Shown: one piece after another, positions 10,065-20,699 of the stretch
How the letters are laid out: every line of letters starts with the position of its first letter
Position numbering within the stretch: the first letter of the stretch is position 1
Source of the DNA: Toxorhynchites rutilus septentrionalis
Lineage: Eukaryota; Arthropoda; Insecta; Diptera; Culicidae
Length of the DNA: 64,000 nt
Direction: 5' to 3'
NCBI RefSeq assembly: GCF_029784135.1
Contig: NC_073746.1
Coordinates: 115,504,035-115,568,034 of the forward strand
Made by a program: the position numbers and the translations under genes
Notes under the pieces: generated by a model
Told to the model about the DNA's origin: nothing
Databases searched by the model: none
The model's input: only the letters and a program-made list of their open reading frames with translations

Positions 10065-12472
10065 TTTGCTCACATATAAACAAACCATTTTTAAGCTTTT
10101 AAAATAGCTGAAATGTTTTCAGCCAACGCTAGTTTAGGTGTACGGATAATTCAATAAGTAAGACACTAAATAGAAAAGAAAAACAATCAGAAAATTGTAT
10201 GATTCTTGGGTGACTTCTAAGGGGCAGCGTTCAGAGCCGTCGGTGTACTCATGATTTGGACAAAACCAGTAAATGAATCCCAATAAATCGGAAAATTTGG
10301 AACAAGTTTTGAACTACCATTTCACTTCATCCAAAGATAAATAAATAAATTATATTTTCTCTCGTTCATATGTGTCCTCAAAATAAACACTTATCTGCAA
10401 ATATCGTGACCTTCATTCTACATTGAATTAAAAAAAAATGTTATCATTCCGCTAAATTCTCACTTCAGTCATCTCTTGGCTGCAAACTCGCTACTCATCC
10501 CGTTGCTCATGCTGCTGCAGGAACGGGCAAATCATTTTGCGAAAAACATTTCAACTAAAGCCATTCGGTGCTGCCAATTCACTCAACCGCCGCACTCGCT
10601 ATCTCGCCTGTCCTTGGCTGGGCTAATTGGTTCTGTGGAACCGAAAGAAGAGGGCAACGAATAAAAAAAAAAACGGAGGGCATCCGGCATGGGGTGAGCG
10701 CAAAAAGCGCGCCCCTCAGCCCCAGCCGATCCAAGTCGCGCAAAACTTCCAAAAGCAATAATATCACATTAAACCGGTAAATGATGCAGAACACATTTGA
10801 TTGATTCGATTCCGATGCAAATGACATTCGAGTTTTGCGATGTTCTTGGGTTGTTGTTTTTTTTTTTTGGTTTCTTTTTTCATTCAAGTTTGTCCGCTTA
10901 GGCCGACCGATATGGGGCCCGACTCTTGCGTGGCCTTGTCCATGTTTCCTCTAGGGGCGGTATGGTGCGCACTGAATGCTAAATGTTGTGCGTTGCTCCG
11001 AATGGGCGGAAGTATGTTCTGTGCCAATGGTTCTCTTTCTCTCGCATGCAGAGACATCAGCCACTTGCCGAAGAACAGTTGGCTTCTCGGACCCTTGGTT
11101 GTGATAATTGAACGAATCGGTCGAAAATTCGGCGAATGCCGCTTTCGGAGATCCTATTCCCAATTAGCAGCCATAAATCATTTCCAGTGAAGCTATTAAC
11201 TATGTCACACGGGAGACTGATTGCTGACCGTTGTTGATTGGGTGAAAGTTCTAGGAATCGATCCCCAGAAGGGATCAAACCTTGGGGCTGGGTTGGAGCG
11301 GACGCCGCTTTCGCTCTTTCGTCACTTTCATAAACCCGTATTTATCAACTCGTTTCACAGACTGCTAGCCGAGAACTGTCGAGGTTGATCGAGCAAGCGC
11401 TACAAGCAAAACAAGTAAATAAATTAACTCGGTCATATTTTATTTGCTCGAATCGTTCGGAACGCTTCGAAGTGCAAACCGATGGATGGGGTGAGGGTTC
11501 GTCGCTTGTTTCAGTTTCTTTTCTGCGGCTGTCGTTGAGTTTGCGATTCACGCCTCTCCGTAACCATCGGATCTCATTTCCGTTGGTGTTCTGTTGTGCT
11601 CAAGGAACGCGAAGGCGGGGCGGGACAGCAGAAGGAGGATCATCTGTTAACAAGATCAACCGCAAAACGAGTCGTCACAGAGCTCTGGCTGGCGAGGAAA
11701 CTGAGGGAGCGTTTTTATCTCGTGTTACGACTCGTTGTGATTGGATAACAAGATATTAACTCTACTTACTTAAATGGAGAGGCCCGTCAGCGGTCGAATG
11801 CGTTTCCTGGGAGTAAATTTACTTTGCGGTTGTGGTTGTGATGAAGAAAAGTCCGCGAAGTTCGATTGGGTAGCGCGGATATTGTGGGTTGACGTCTGGC
11901 GCGTTTCCATATTTCCTATATAAGTTCAATATCGTACCAGCAGTCTCTCGCGCCGCCATGAAATCCAACTTCTCACAAAAACTAAACCGCACCTACCGCA
12001 GAACGACTCCGGTAACCCCGTCTGGCTGCTGGAAGTGACACTAATGCGTTCGGTAGCACGCTTGTCTTAATGTGACACTCTCGTGTCAGCGGCAACAGAT
12101 TTATTCCGGACGACAATCGATACAAAAAACGCCACCAAAACAGAGTCCGGGCTTATCTCGATTGGAGATCTTCCTTTCGTACCGATGTCGTTGTCGCTGG
12201 CATGGCGATCCGGCGGCGAGCGTCTCAATCTGTGGCGGTACGATTTTGTTGATTGCTGCCGCTTTCATTCCGATTTGTCCGGGGCTTTCGAGTGCTGTGC
12301 GGCGTACACAGATGCCAGATTTTATCGAATGTAAATTTTTGGACTTTTTCAATTCTATGGATTTCGATAAATTTCCCATGTGTTGCAATACATATAATAC
12401 GAAATTGCAATACGAATAAAAAGTTAAGTATACTGTTGAAAAATTCCCTGTAATGATACATAGATGGTATTA
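10065..12472. other. TE-poor stretch, no gene recognised
   Basis: Moderately GC-rich, non-repetitive by eye, with several overlapping ORFs of 60-125 codons on both strands that show no domain or known motif; such overlaps are typical of GC-richer noncoding DNA. It contains a promoter-like site at 11917-11960. It could be a noncoding or unannotated exon-bearing region. Confidence 0.35.
11917..11960 (+). promoter_or_regulatory. Promoter-like TATA box with nearby ATG in good context
   Basis: A TATATA at 11917-11922 is followed about 25 nt later by AGCAGTCTC and then GCCGCCATG at 11952-11960. That ATG opens a 26-codon frame (MKSNFSQKLNRTYRRTTPV and on) to a stop at 12036-12038. A GT donor-like CCGGTAACC lies inside the frame near 12010, so this could be a first exon. 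Short features like this arise by chance; there is no transcript evidence. Confidence 0.25.
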
Positions 12473-13171
12473 TCTCTATACAGGGAAACTTCGATATAAC
12501 GTACCCTCGTTATAACGTACATTTTACCTCGATATAACGTACACATTTCCAAAGTGTAAGGGAAATTTTTTTTCAATATTTTTTTTTGATAGAACAATGA
12601 ATTATCTTTATTGTGACAGCTGGTTTTGTGATTCCGGATTCTAAATGAATCAATCTTTAATCAACATTACGAAGGGAAACATCATGAGAAAGGCTGGCTT
12701 CGTCTTCTGATTGAAGTTATTTATTAACTTTACTAAAACAGCAACACAATAATGTAATATAGACTACGTTTGTGAGTACTTTATTATGCTTCGATATACC
12801 GTACAATTCGATACAACGTACAATTTTGAAAGTGAAATGTACGTTATATCGAAGTTTACCTGTATATATAAAAATGTTCTGTTCGTTTGTGTACGCGTCA
12901 AAAACTCGAAAAGTACGGAACCAATTGAGCTTAAAGTTGTACACAATATACAACCCACTTCAAGGAGTGTTGTTACGGCATAAAAAATTGGAAAATTGGA
13001 AGAAAAAAGATTTTATATATGACCAGAATGCGTTTCTGAAATTGAGCTTCTAATGAAAATCGACTATTCAGCAATGAATATGTGATGGAAACATCTTTTT
13101 TCCACGTGTTTGACAAAATCATGAACTGAAATTGTGTTTCGAAGTGATTAAACATTTATCGATTTCCCTCA
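12473..13171 (+). mobile_element. Helitron-like family B, copy 1 (interrupted, 3' end missing)
   Basis: The 5' end TCTCTATA (12473-12480) continues after the MITE as TATATATAAAAATGTTCTG and then TTCGTTTGTG, CTCGAAAAGTACGGAACC and ATTGAGCT blocks. The same series follows the Tc1 element at 14834 onward. A TC start, an AT-run and this block order match the 5' ends of insect Helitrons I know. No CTRR end is found before copy 2 starts at about 13172, so the 3' end is lost or replaced. Confidence 0.55.
12481..12862. mobile_element. 382-bp MITE of the Tc1/mariner (pogo/Tigger-like) type
   Basis: The inverted termini read CAGGGAAACTTCGATATAAC on the left and, from the right end inwards, CAGGTAAACTTCGATATAAC. 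It is flanked by TA on both sides (12479-12480 and 12863-12864). The CGATATAACGTAC motif recurs several times inside. There is no transposase; small ORFs inside are chance. The ends resemble pogo/Tigger-derived MITEs. It sits inside the 5' end of a Helitron-like element. Confidence 0.8.
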
Positions 13172-13185
13172 TCTATCTCTATATA

Positions 13186-14833
13186 CACTGTATCAAAAAA
13201 TTATCCGTACAGCAGTGCCTCAAATATTGCAGCACTAAAATGTATGTATAAAATGTAATCTATGCAGCAGTTAATCTGTTTCATTTTATAAACAAATATG
13301 TCTATTTTATTGCCCAGCCATCAAAATAACCGAAAAAAATGTTGAGCTCGATAAAATCGTAATATAGTTAAAAAAGTTCAACAATTTGGGCCAAAAAATT
13401 GTCCGTACAGTTACGACTTTTTCAAAAATAAGCAATGTAAATCTGTCACTCAGCACAAACAGCATCCGTTACGTAGCAAAGAAGTGCGCTCCAGTGTTTT
13501 TAGTTGCAAAAACGGTACAATCTTCAAAATTTGGTGTTTATTTTAAGTTACAATACGATTTCTACGTTTGTTTTTAGAAAAATGGCCGTTTCCCACAGTA
13601 AAATCCCAGTTGAGATTCGCAAACTGATCGTGGATCTGAGAAATGAAGGCAAAAGCTTGTCCGAAATCGCAGATGTTGTGAATCGACCACGATCGTCTGT
13701 TCAATATGTGCTTCAGAACTTCAAGAAAACTAATTCTTTGGAAACAACTCCTGGAAGAGGACGCAAGCCAAAGCCCACAGACCGTCACCATCGCATACTT
13801 CTGCGGGAAATCAAACAAAATCCAAAGTTGAGTGCTCCTAAGTTGGCTGACAGCTTGTCACAAAACGCCAACATCAAGGTTAACCCTCAAACAATACGGA
13901 ATGTGCTCCATGACAAAGGGTATCGAGCATGCGTTGCACGAAAGAAGCCATTCATATCAGCTAAAAATAAGAAGAAGCGTCTGGAGTATGCCCAGAAGTA
14001 CGTGGTTAAACCAGAGAAGCTCTGGAAGAACCTGATTTTCACGGATGAGAGCATGTTTAACATTTTTGGTTCTGATGGACAAGTTAGAGTGTGGCGTAAA
14101 CCGAATGCCGAATTGGAATCAAAAAATTTGCGTTTAGTGCGTTTAGTGCAAGTGGTCCTGGAAACCTGACGTTTATTGAATCGACTATGGATCGATTGGT
14201 TTACTTGGACGTTTTGAAGACGCATTTGAAGGCTAGCGCGGAAAAGTTAGGTCATGGATCCAATTTTCAGTTCGTTCAAGATATTGATCCAAAACATTCG
14301 TCGCATCTTATCAAGGAATGGCTCCTCTAAAACGTTAAGTCAACACTTCCTCATCCTCCCCAGTCACCCGATCTCAATCCATTCGAGAATTTGTGGGACC
14401 ATTTGGAGCGGAAGATCCGTGAGCACCAGATTCAGAACAAGAACCAGCTGAAGGAGGTTCTAATGCAAGAATGGCAGAAGATCTCTCCGGAAATAACACA
14501 AAAGTTGGCACTGTCTATGAAAAGGCGTCTACAGAGTGTGATTGCTGCGAAAGGAGGCCATACCAAGTATTGACTTGGTACTTCCGATCGACTTGGTACG
14601 ATTCTTCAAAATGTACGGACAATTTTTTGGCGTCTTTATTTAACAATTTTTTGTTTTTATCGTTTTTCAATAAGTGGAATGAATTCTAACATGCTTTCAA
14701 TTATGCATATGCATAAGGGAGTGTTTTACTCTAAAACGAAATAAATATGACATTTCTGTTGATTGATTAAATATGTGTTTAAGCTTATTTTTTATTAGAA
14801 CAGCAACTGTACGGGCAATTTTTTGATTTACTG
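13186..14833 (+). mobile_element. Tc1-like DNA transposon (DD34E type), inactive
   Basis: 1,648 bp flanked by TA (13184-13185 and 14834-14835). The ends share ATCAAAAAATTRYCCGTACAG in inverted orientation (left CACTGTATCAAAAAATTATC, right inward CAGTAAATCAAAAAATTGCC). It encodes one transposase frame, now broken. The element is inserted at a TA in the TATA run of a Helitron-like 5' end. Confidence 0.85.
13582..14573 (+). pseudogene. Tc1-like transposase, broken
   Basis: Starts at ATG 13582 (MAVSHSKIPVEIRKLIVDL) with paired-type helix-turn-helix DNA-binding domains (residues about 1-120) and a GRGRKPK linker between them. The first catalytic Asp is in LIFTDESMFN (about 14032-14060). Near 14125-14150 a deletion with a local GTTTAGTGC duplication removes the usual VKHGGGSVMVWGC stretch and shifts frame. 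The second Asp lies in QDIDPKHSS; an in-frame TAA follows at 14329-14331, and the catalytic Glu is in PDLNPFENLWDHLE. The frame ends at TGA 14571-14573. Intact Tc1 transposases are about 340 residues and cut and paste the element at TA sites; this copy cannot. Confidence 0.85.
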
Positions 14834-15066
14834 TATATAAAAAAATTCTGTTCGTTTATGTGCCCGTTAAAAATTCGAAAAGTACGGAACAGATTGAGCT
14901 CAAACTATGATACAATATACAAAACAACCAAACACATCTAGGATTGCTGTTGCAACATAAAAAAATTAAAAATTCAACTCAACCATGCAATCACAATGTG
15001 CCACAGCAAAGCGTGGCAGGGTACAGTTAGTAGTGAATAAATTGTATACGAGGGCGGTCCGATAAG

Positions 15067-15189
15067 GGCCTGTCCACATATCACGTGGACAACTTTAGGG
15101 GGGGGGGGGGGTGGCTAGGGGTTACGAAAATGTCCACGCTTGTCCACGGTGAGGGGAGAGGGGGTATAGATAGTTTCCACGTGGACACA
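15067..15189 (+). repeat. GTCCACGTGGAC-type repeat, copy 1
   Basis: Contains CTGTCCACATATCACGTGG at the left, TGTCCACGCTTGTCCACGG in the middle and TTCCACGTGGACACA at the right, with G-runs between (13 or more G at about 15100). An inverted, diverged copy lies at 18165-18273. Similar GTCCACGTGGAC-with-G-run repeats are, to my knowledge, very widespread in insect genomes. No coding capacity. Confidence 0.6.
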
Positions 15190-15711
15190 TTATTTTTTTA
15201 ATCCATTATATAAAAAAAACTTTAGGAAGCTAGAGTACAATTTTCAGAACCGATTCGCACTTGTTTCTAAACGGTTCGACAGATTCACCATTTGCTGGCA
15301 TTGTGTCAAGAGACTCTGAGAGTGCCAGCCGGACATCCATACTTCTCTCTTGATCTTTTTCGCTGAAATAAATATTCTGAAAATAATGCACATAAACTGT
15401 GAGCGATTGATTTATTTCCATTATTAGTAGAGGATAATTTATTTCTCCAGGATGAAGATAACACTACAGGCCGTTAGTACCGTAATATTAAAAATGTTCG
15501 ACATTGTTTTCTTAGATGCGAGTTTTGATGCAATTTCCGTCCATTATAAAAACCACTTCTTTTCTAAATCTTTAGAGCCTTCGAGATTTTGCAAAAATGA
15601 AAGACGAACAACACATACTTTAAAAGGTGCACGGGTTGTATCTCTGGTGAAGGGTTTCTTGCAGCGATACCTTTTATCGCTCTTTATTGAAATGTGGAAA
15701 TGTCTGCCATA
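15190..15711. other. No recognised feature
   Basis: AT-rich sequence with short ORFs of under 90 codons on both strands that show no recognisable motif. No repeat relationship to the rest of the window was noticed. Confidence 0.3.
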
Positions 15712-16217
15712 AAAATGAAACACAAATTTCTGCATTACTCGAGAATTAGTCAAGAAAATGAAACCAAATTAGGCATATTGAGGTTTTAGGGTGCAATAAA
15801 TGATTCTCTGGTGGTTAGATACTCCACCCCCCCTCCCTGCCATACAAATGAAACACAAATTCCGCATTACTCGAGAATTAATCTGTCCGATTTAGGGCTA
15901 TCTTTATCCTATCATATTTTCTGTATAAAACATTTATTCCATGTAACGGAGAAACATGTTATTTGCAAGTGGTTGGAAAATCTAGAACGAGAATTGTGTC
16001 TCAAAATAATCTGATATTATAATGATGAGTTTTGTTAGAAATACTAGGAATTTCATAGTAAAAGTTAAATTCAACGGGGTCGATTAGAAGATCAATCAAT
16101 GAACAGTTCTGCGATTGGACCCATGAACTTGCTCATAGTAAGAAAACCTGAATGTTTGAAGGTATTGATAACAAAAACACAAATTTTGGGCGGGACGAAG
16201 TTTGCCGGGTCAGCTAG
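15712..16217 (+). mobile_element. Helitron-like family A, copy 3
   Basis: Starts within the tandem ~125-bp units (15712-15885: CCATACAAATGAAACACAAA with C-runs), continues into the shared body from TCTGTATAAAACATTTATTCC, and ends with GACGAAGTTTGCCGGGTCAG then CTAG at 16214-16217 followed by T. The body is nearly co-linear with the 3' half of copy 1. Non-coding. Confidence 0.6.
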
Positions 16218-17217
16218 TAGTATAAAGAAACACAATGACAGTTTTTTGATGAAAGATTGCGGAACAAACCAGTTTAAATTATAATTTTAAGTTTTTCCTC
16301 AAAATCGGTACGAGCTTTCCGGCGAACCCATCAAGAGCATTGTTAGTTGAACTTATTACAACCACAAAACTACTGCCAGGGTAATGTTTTAACAAGATTC
16401 CTTGAAGCCACCAGACACTACTCATGCTTGTTTTGCGTTCTTTAAAAGCGAGGGTGAATCTACGGATCAGCTAAGTGAATGGGATCCGAAAGTGACCACT
16501 GATTAACGACTTTGATATTGAGTGGCAACTCGGGTGTTGAGCAGTCCACAATTACATCAATCAATCTAGCATCTTTTTTCATAACTAGAACAACATGATG
16601 AGACTTTTCGAACCAGCAATGCTGTCGGGATATTGAGTTCCATGTAAAGAATGTGCGTGATGTAACTTGTTTGAGATTCGCAATGTAGAACGGCTCGACA
16701 ACCGTGTTGTCGAACCTATCAAATACCCTTACTGTAGCATTTTTAGACATTCGACTAACGTGAGTTATAAGAATGTGTGATCAGGAGTTGAGTTGGTTTG
16801 CGACTTTTCTGATCTTGGGATGCTGGTAAAATGGGAGCTTCGCAAAAAAAAAAACGAGAGTAGAGGAATCCACTGCAGACCATTTCGAAAATTCATAATG
16901 AAATGACTGAACAATTTTGAGATGCTATACCCATTATCAGGAACCAGTGTTGTAAACGGTCGACATTTCTCTCAACCATCACATACTGCCCTTGCTCAAG
17001 AGTTACGGCTCAATATGTATTGCGAATGTAACCAAGAACGCATTGCTCGGTTCTAACAGTCACATCAGAAATAAACGCACAGCCGCAAACACGACTATCA
17101 ATTGAACGTTTATATGTTTTCTCTTTCTGTCGACCGTACACAGAAGAGCGATGAAAATATGCTGTTTTCATTCTACCATTCGTGCTCATAACCATCCCTC
17201 AATTCCGGCTAATATGA
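16218..17217. other. No recognised gene; one 96-codon ORF of unknown meaning
   Basis: A minus-strand frame at 16460-16750 (MSKNATVRVFDRFDNTVVEP at its start) is open for 96 codons and reads somewhat like protein, but I recognise no domain and it has no neighbouring exons or element ends. The rest shows nothing definite. Confidence 0.25.
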
Positions 17218-17253
17218 CTGTAGTTTTAATGTCATTTGACATTAAAACTGCAG
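17218..17253. repeat. Near-perfect 36-bp inverted repeat
   Basis: Arms of 17 bp (left CTGTAGTTTTAATGTCA; right pairs with it except at one position) separated by TT. It would form a tight cruciform. An 18-bp perfect palindrome with the same AATGTCA core lies at 17574-17591. Confidence 0.7.
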
Positions 17254-17399
17254 TGGTGTGCATTCTTTTTCTCCCTTTATTTTGCATTCAAGCGTAGCTG
17301 CACATATACATCCACCTGCTCACTCACACATCCATACACGATGGATGGTATTCAGACGGATTGCTATATCAAAGCAACCGTCGAACTCTCCCCTAAGAG

Positions 17400-17436
17400 A
17401 CGAATGAACTCTCAGAGTTTAAAGTCTCTCTAATTC
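17400..17436 (+). repeat. Fragment of a retroposon 3' tail
   Basis: ACGAATGAACTCTCAGAGTT followed by TAAAGTCTCT resembles the short insert at 61249-61305 (GGCGAATGAACTGCAAAGTT). It is probably the tail of a SINE or LINE family without its head. Confidence 0.4.
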
Positions 17437-17573
17437 AATACCTTCCTTCCTTCCTCTCCCCTATCAAGTGCGAATGTGTTGAATGAACGTTTTCAGCGGT
17501 GAGCGTTCCCAGTGAACACTGTTGTTTAATTACGGGGCGATGGATATCTAATGTATTGGACGAAAAAAAGCCG

Positions 17574-17591
17574 AAATGTCATATGACATTT
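17574..17591. repeat. 18-bp perfect palindrome
   Basis: AAATGTCATATGACATTT is self-complementary. It shares its half-site AATGTCA with the inverted repeat at 17218-17253. Confidence 0.7.
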
Positions 17592-18164
17592 TTAGTTCGA
17601 CGGTTGTTTGACTGTTCATTTTATGATGTTCATTAATGACACAGCACATACGTCTCCTTGAACAGTCATACGATGGTGACCATTAGCAACACTGTCAGGA
17701 GCAGTTATAGTATTATTTTGTTTTTACGCACAGAAGTTAATCATAACAGTATAAATGAAGTTCGCAAGAAACTGAAGAGTGATACACATAACTAACCGGG
17801 TAATGTTGAAGAAATGAAAGAATAGAGAATAAATCACTACTATGACATTGTTCACAAATTGCATAACGCCAAGAAATATGGATTTTGGACTTCCTTCCTC
17901 CCAAACGTAACGCAAGCCATACCCCAAAAATATAACAAGTAACATAATCTCGACCCATGATTACGTCATGATGATGTCGTTCGTATCTCGAATCTCATCT
18001 TGTTCGAAAATATTCAAAATAAACATACAACAAATATCGTAACGTAATCCTACATAAACTATGTGGTCATGATTCGGATACAACCCTACAACTTTCTTGG
18101 TTTTCAAAAAAAACATAAAACAGAAAATAGAAACAAACTTCGATTTTTTTCTCCAAAAAGTAAG
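17592..18164. other. No recognised feature
   Basis: AT-rich single-copy-looking sequence. Overlapping ORFs on both strands (up to 143 codons when extended into 18494) cross the neighbouring repeat and mariner, so they are chance frames. Confidence 0.3.
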
Positions 18165-18273
18165 GAATGTCCGCGTGGACAAAGAAGGGAAGGGTATAAG
18201 GAATGTCCATGTTTGTCCACGGAAGGGGAGGGGGGTGTTTGGAATCGTTCTGTCCACGTGGTATGTGGACAGC
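18165..18273 (-). repeat. GTCCACGTGGAC-type repeat, copy 2
   Basis: On the minus strand it starts CTGTCCACATACCACGTGG, matching copy 1 at 15067, with CCGTGGACAAACATGGAC in the middle and GTCCACGCGGACATT at the far end. It lies 9 bp from the left end of a mariner element. Confidence 0.6.
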
Positions 18274-18282
18274 ACCTATGTA

Positions 18283-19210
18283 TTGGGTTGGGGAATAAGA
18301 AATGTCGTATTTCTGATCGAAATTTGACGCTTTATTTAACATACTTAAAATTATCCAATTTAAGTCAAACATGCGCCGTTTTGTTAGCAAACTTGTTGCC
18401 ATTTAGAAGGCAACTTCATTATCCCCCCCTTATAAAACCCCCCCTCCTTATTTGCAAAAACCTCAGACAGCCAGTTTTCGCAAGCCTCTTTTGAGGCCAA
18501 CTTAGTATCACCAAGAGCGTTTTGTGTGGACCGGAAGAGATGATAACCACTTGGAGCCAGGTCCGGACTATACGGTGGGTGCAATAGGACATCCCATCCA
18601 AGCTCCCGTAGCTTCTGGCGGGTCATCAAAGATGTATGAGGCCGAGCGTTGTCCTGTCCTGGAAAACAACACCATTCCTATTGATCATTTCTGGCCGCTT
18701 CCGGTCAATCGCCTGCTTCAAACGGTCAAGTTGCTCACAGTAGAGAACCGAGTTGAGGGTCTGGCCATAGTTGAGCAGCTCATAGTGGATGATTCCCTTC
18801 CAATCCCACCTAACACACACCAAAACCATCCTGGCCGTCAATCCGGGCTTGGCGATGGTTTGGGCCGGTTCACCGCGCTTCGACCACGACTTTTTTCGAC
18901 TTTTTGGGTCGAGTTCGCTACGTTTCAGCAGTGCATCGCAGGCGTTGATTCGGTATAAAAGATTTTTTTGCGTCAACTCGTGTGGCACCTATACATCCAG
19001 CTCCAAATAGTTCCAAACGGTTTTATGGTCTATACCCAGTTCCTGGCCAATCAAACATTTATTCCATTCCAAACAACTTTGGGTTTATGGTCTATACCCA
19101 GTTCCTGGCCAATCAAGCGAGTGCTCGCATGTCGGTCTACTTGGGAGATTTCAACGATTTTATCGGTTTCCACAACGATTGTCAAAATTTCAGCCGAATC
19201 GGACCCGTAG
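18283..19210 (-). pseudogene. mariner (DD34D) transposase remnant
   Basis: Minus-strand mariner. Its 3' terminus TTGGGTTGGGGAATAAGAAA begins at 18283 after TA (18281-18282); the 5' end is not found and the match fades near 19200. Recognisable parts, in order: GQELGIDHKTVWNYLELDV, PHELTQKNLLYRINAC, SWSKRGEPAQTIAKPGLTAR, YGQTLNSVLYCEQLDRL and PPYSPDLAPSGYHLF. Compared with the related copy at 40.5 kb, about 20 residues holding the first catalytic Asp (TGDEKW) are deleted, the second Asp region (HQDN) is frameshifted, and the third Asp is Gly (APSG). All three catalytic positions are lost. A tandem duplication of about 63 bp (19015-19115 region) repeats the helix-turn-helix coding stretch. Confidence 0.85.
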
Positions 19211-20190
19211 TTTTGTTTCGACCGTGTGTGGAAGCGGGTGTGTCCGAGAAAGATTTGTCCAGACAGTTCAGTTCACGAGTCACCAGTGTTTTTATTTGTA
19301 CAGTTTCGTCATATATTAAACGTTATTTATGCTGTTGTTACGAAGTGCGCGGGCATTTATTTGTCGTTCAATTTAATCGTTGAATTGTGCGATAATTTCG
19401 TACACCGGAAAGATATTACGAATGTTCGTCCACCCATTGGAATACAGTCCACGCGAAGCAGTTTGGGTGGAGTTGAACAATATTCTAATAAACCTACTAC
19501 CTTGCGGTTTGACAAAATCGACTAATTTGGCGTTGAATAGCTGCGTAATAAACCACTTCAAGCATTTGAAAAATCATCTAAATTGTGATATCTAAACAAG
19601 ACATTTATGGACGAAGTGCGTGACAAGTATATCGAATGCTTTCCGCAATTTTCGGTAGGAAATTGGGCTTTGTGTCCGATACACGTATAATTGACGTAAG
19701 ACGTTATTGTTTTACCTTCCATAGTAGACATATTAATATTATTTTCTGATTATCTTCGAAAAAGAAATGTCACAGCTGCAAATGGCCACTCGCAGCAAGG
19801 ACCGTGCTACTGCCTTCTGCATTCTACCCGAAACGAGCTCTTTTATATCTTCTATTTTAGACACAAGGTACCAGGAGATTGATTATATCGACTCGGTGCT
19901 TTCTAGTCCGTGTTGCTGTTGTTTTTGCTTCATTAAAGGGGCTTCAAAAAATTATTCTTTTTCGCCACTGTTCAAATTACTTACATTTAGCAATTATTTC
20001 TATAAATTGATTTTGTTTTTTTTGTTCCATTTTTGATGCTGTTTGCGATTTAATTATATACTATTAAAAATACATTTATCTATATTTCAAATATGACTTA
20101 TTTCAAATGAAAATGAAATATTTCAACGTTAAAATGAAAGTTAATTGGCTTTTATGAATACAGAGGATTGAAAATCGTGATTTATATAGA
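19211..20190. other. No recognised gene
   Basis: Short plus-strand ORFs (up to about 99 codons) without recognisable motifs. The first part may be the lost N-terminal or 5' flank of the mariner at 18283. The rest is AT-rich. Confidence 0.3.
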
Positions 20191-20199
20191 TTCTAGTTG

Positions 20200-20690
20200 T
20201 AAACTCACCGGGAATTGTTCAAAATGATATTGCAGCGAAATAAGAAACTTACAAGTTGGGTGTCAAAGAACAAATTGTAAAGTGGTTAGAGAGGTCAAGT
20301 TTTGAATTGATTTTTTTTCGATTAAATTAAGAGCAACACCTTAAAAACCACTAACTTTCAAGTTTTTCACTTTTAAATGTTACTCAAATCCACTAATTCT
20401 GAAAGTTTCACAACTGTATTCTGTATTGAATTTTCTCATCTTTTGGAATCAACAGAATTGTGCTACGTAGCGTAGTTTATAAATTAGAGCCGTTTTAAGA
20501 CAAACAGAGCCCGAAACAGAGAAAAAGTTCAATAACCCTGTCATTGTTGGAATTCGAACATATGTGTAGAAGGATTTTTTTTTTCATTAAATATGATCCT
20601 CTATCACCTCCTGAACGAATTCGGAATTATAATATGAGAAAGGTATCTTATGACTTTAGGAGAATGATTCATTTTTTTTCTTTTATATTC
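20200..20690 (+). repeat. Dispersed repeat, copy 1 (partner at 27430-27920)
   Basis: Shares in the same order with 27430-27920: CAAAGAACAAATTGTA, CCACTAATTYTGA, GAATTTTCYCATCTTT-like blocks and ATTCGAACATATG followed by GTAGAAGGATTTTTT. Both lack coding capacity. The copies are clearly diverged, so this is an old repeat; type unknown. Confidence 0.6.
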
Positions 20691-20699
20691 AAAGAACTA

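Larger units (their letters stand above)
13172..15030 (+). mobile_element. Helitron-like family B, copy 2, interrupted by a Tc1 element
   Basis: Begins TCTATCTCTATATA (13172-13185), is interrupted by the Tc1-like transposon 13186-14833, and resumes at 14834 with the family-B 5' blocks. It ends at CAAAGCGTGGCAGGGTACAG followed by TTAG and T (15030/15031), a one-base variant of the Helitron CTAG terminus. Without the insertion it is only about 210 bp, a short non-autonomous copy. Confidence 0.55.

Noticed and set aside
10840..11190. 116-codon ORF (+) overlapped by ORFs on the minus strand
   Set aside because: No recognisable domain, starts in a T-run, and competing frames are equally open.
18063..18494. 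143-codon ORF (+)
   Set aside because: It runs across the GTCCACGTGGAC repeat and into a mariner in antisense, so it is a chance frame.
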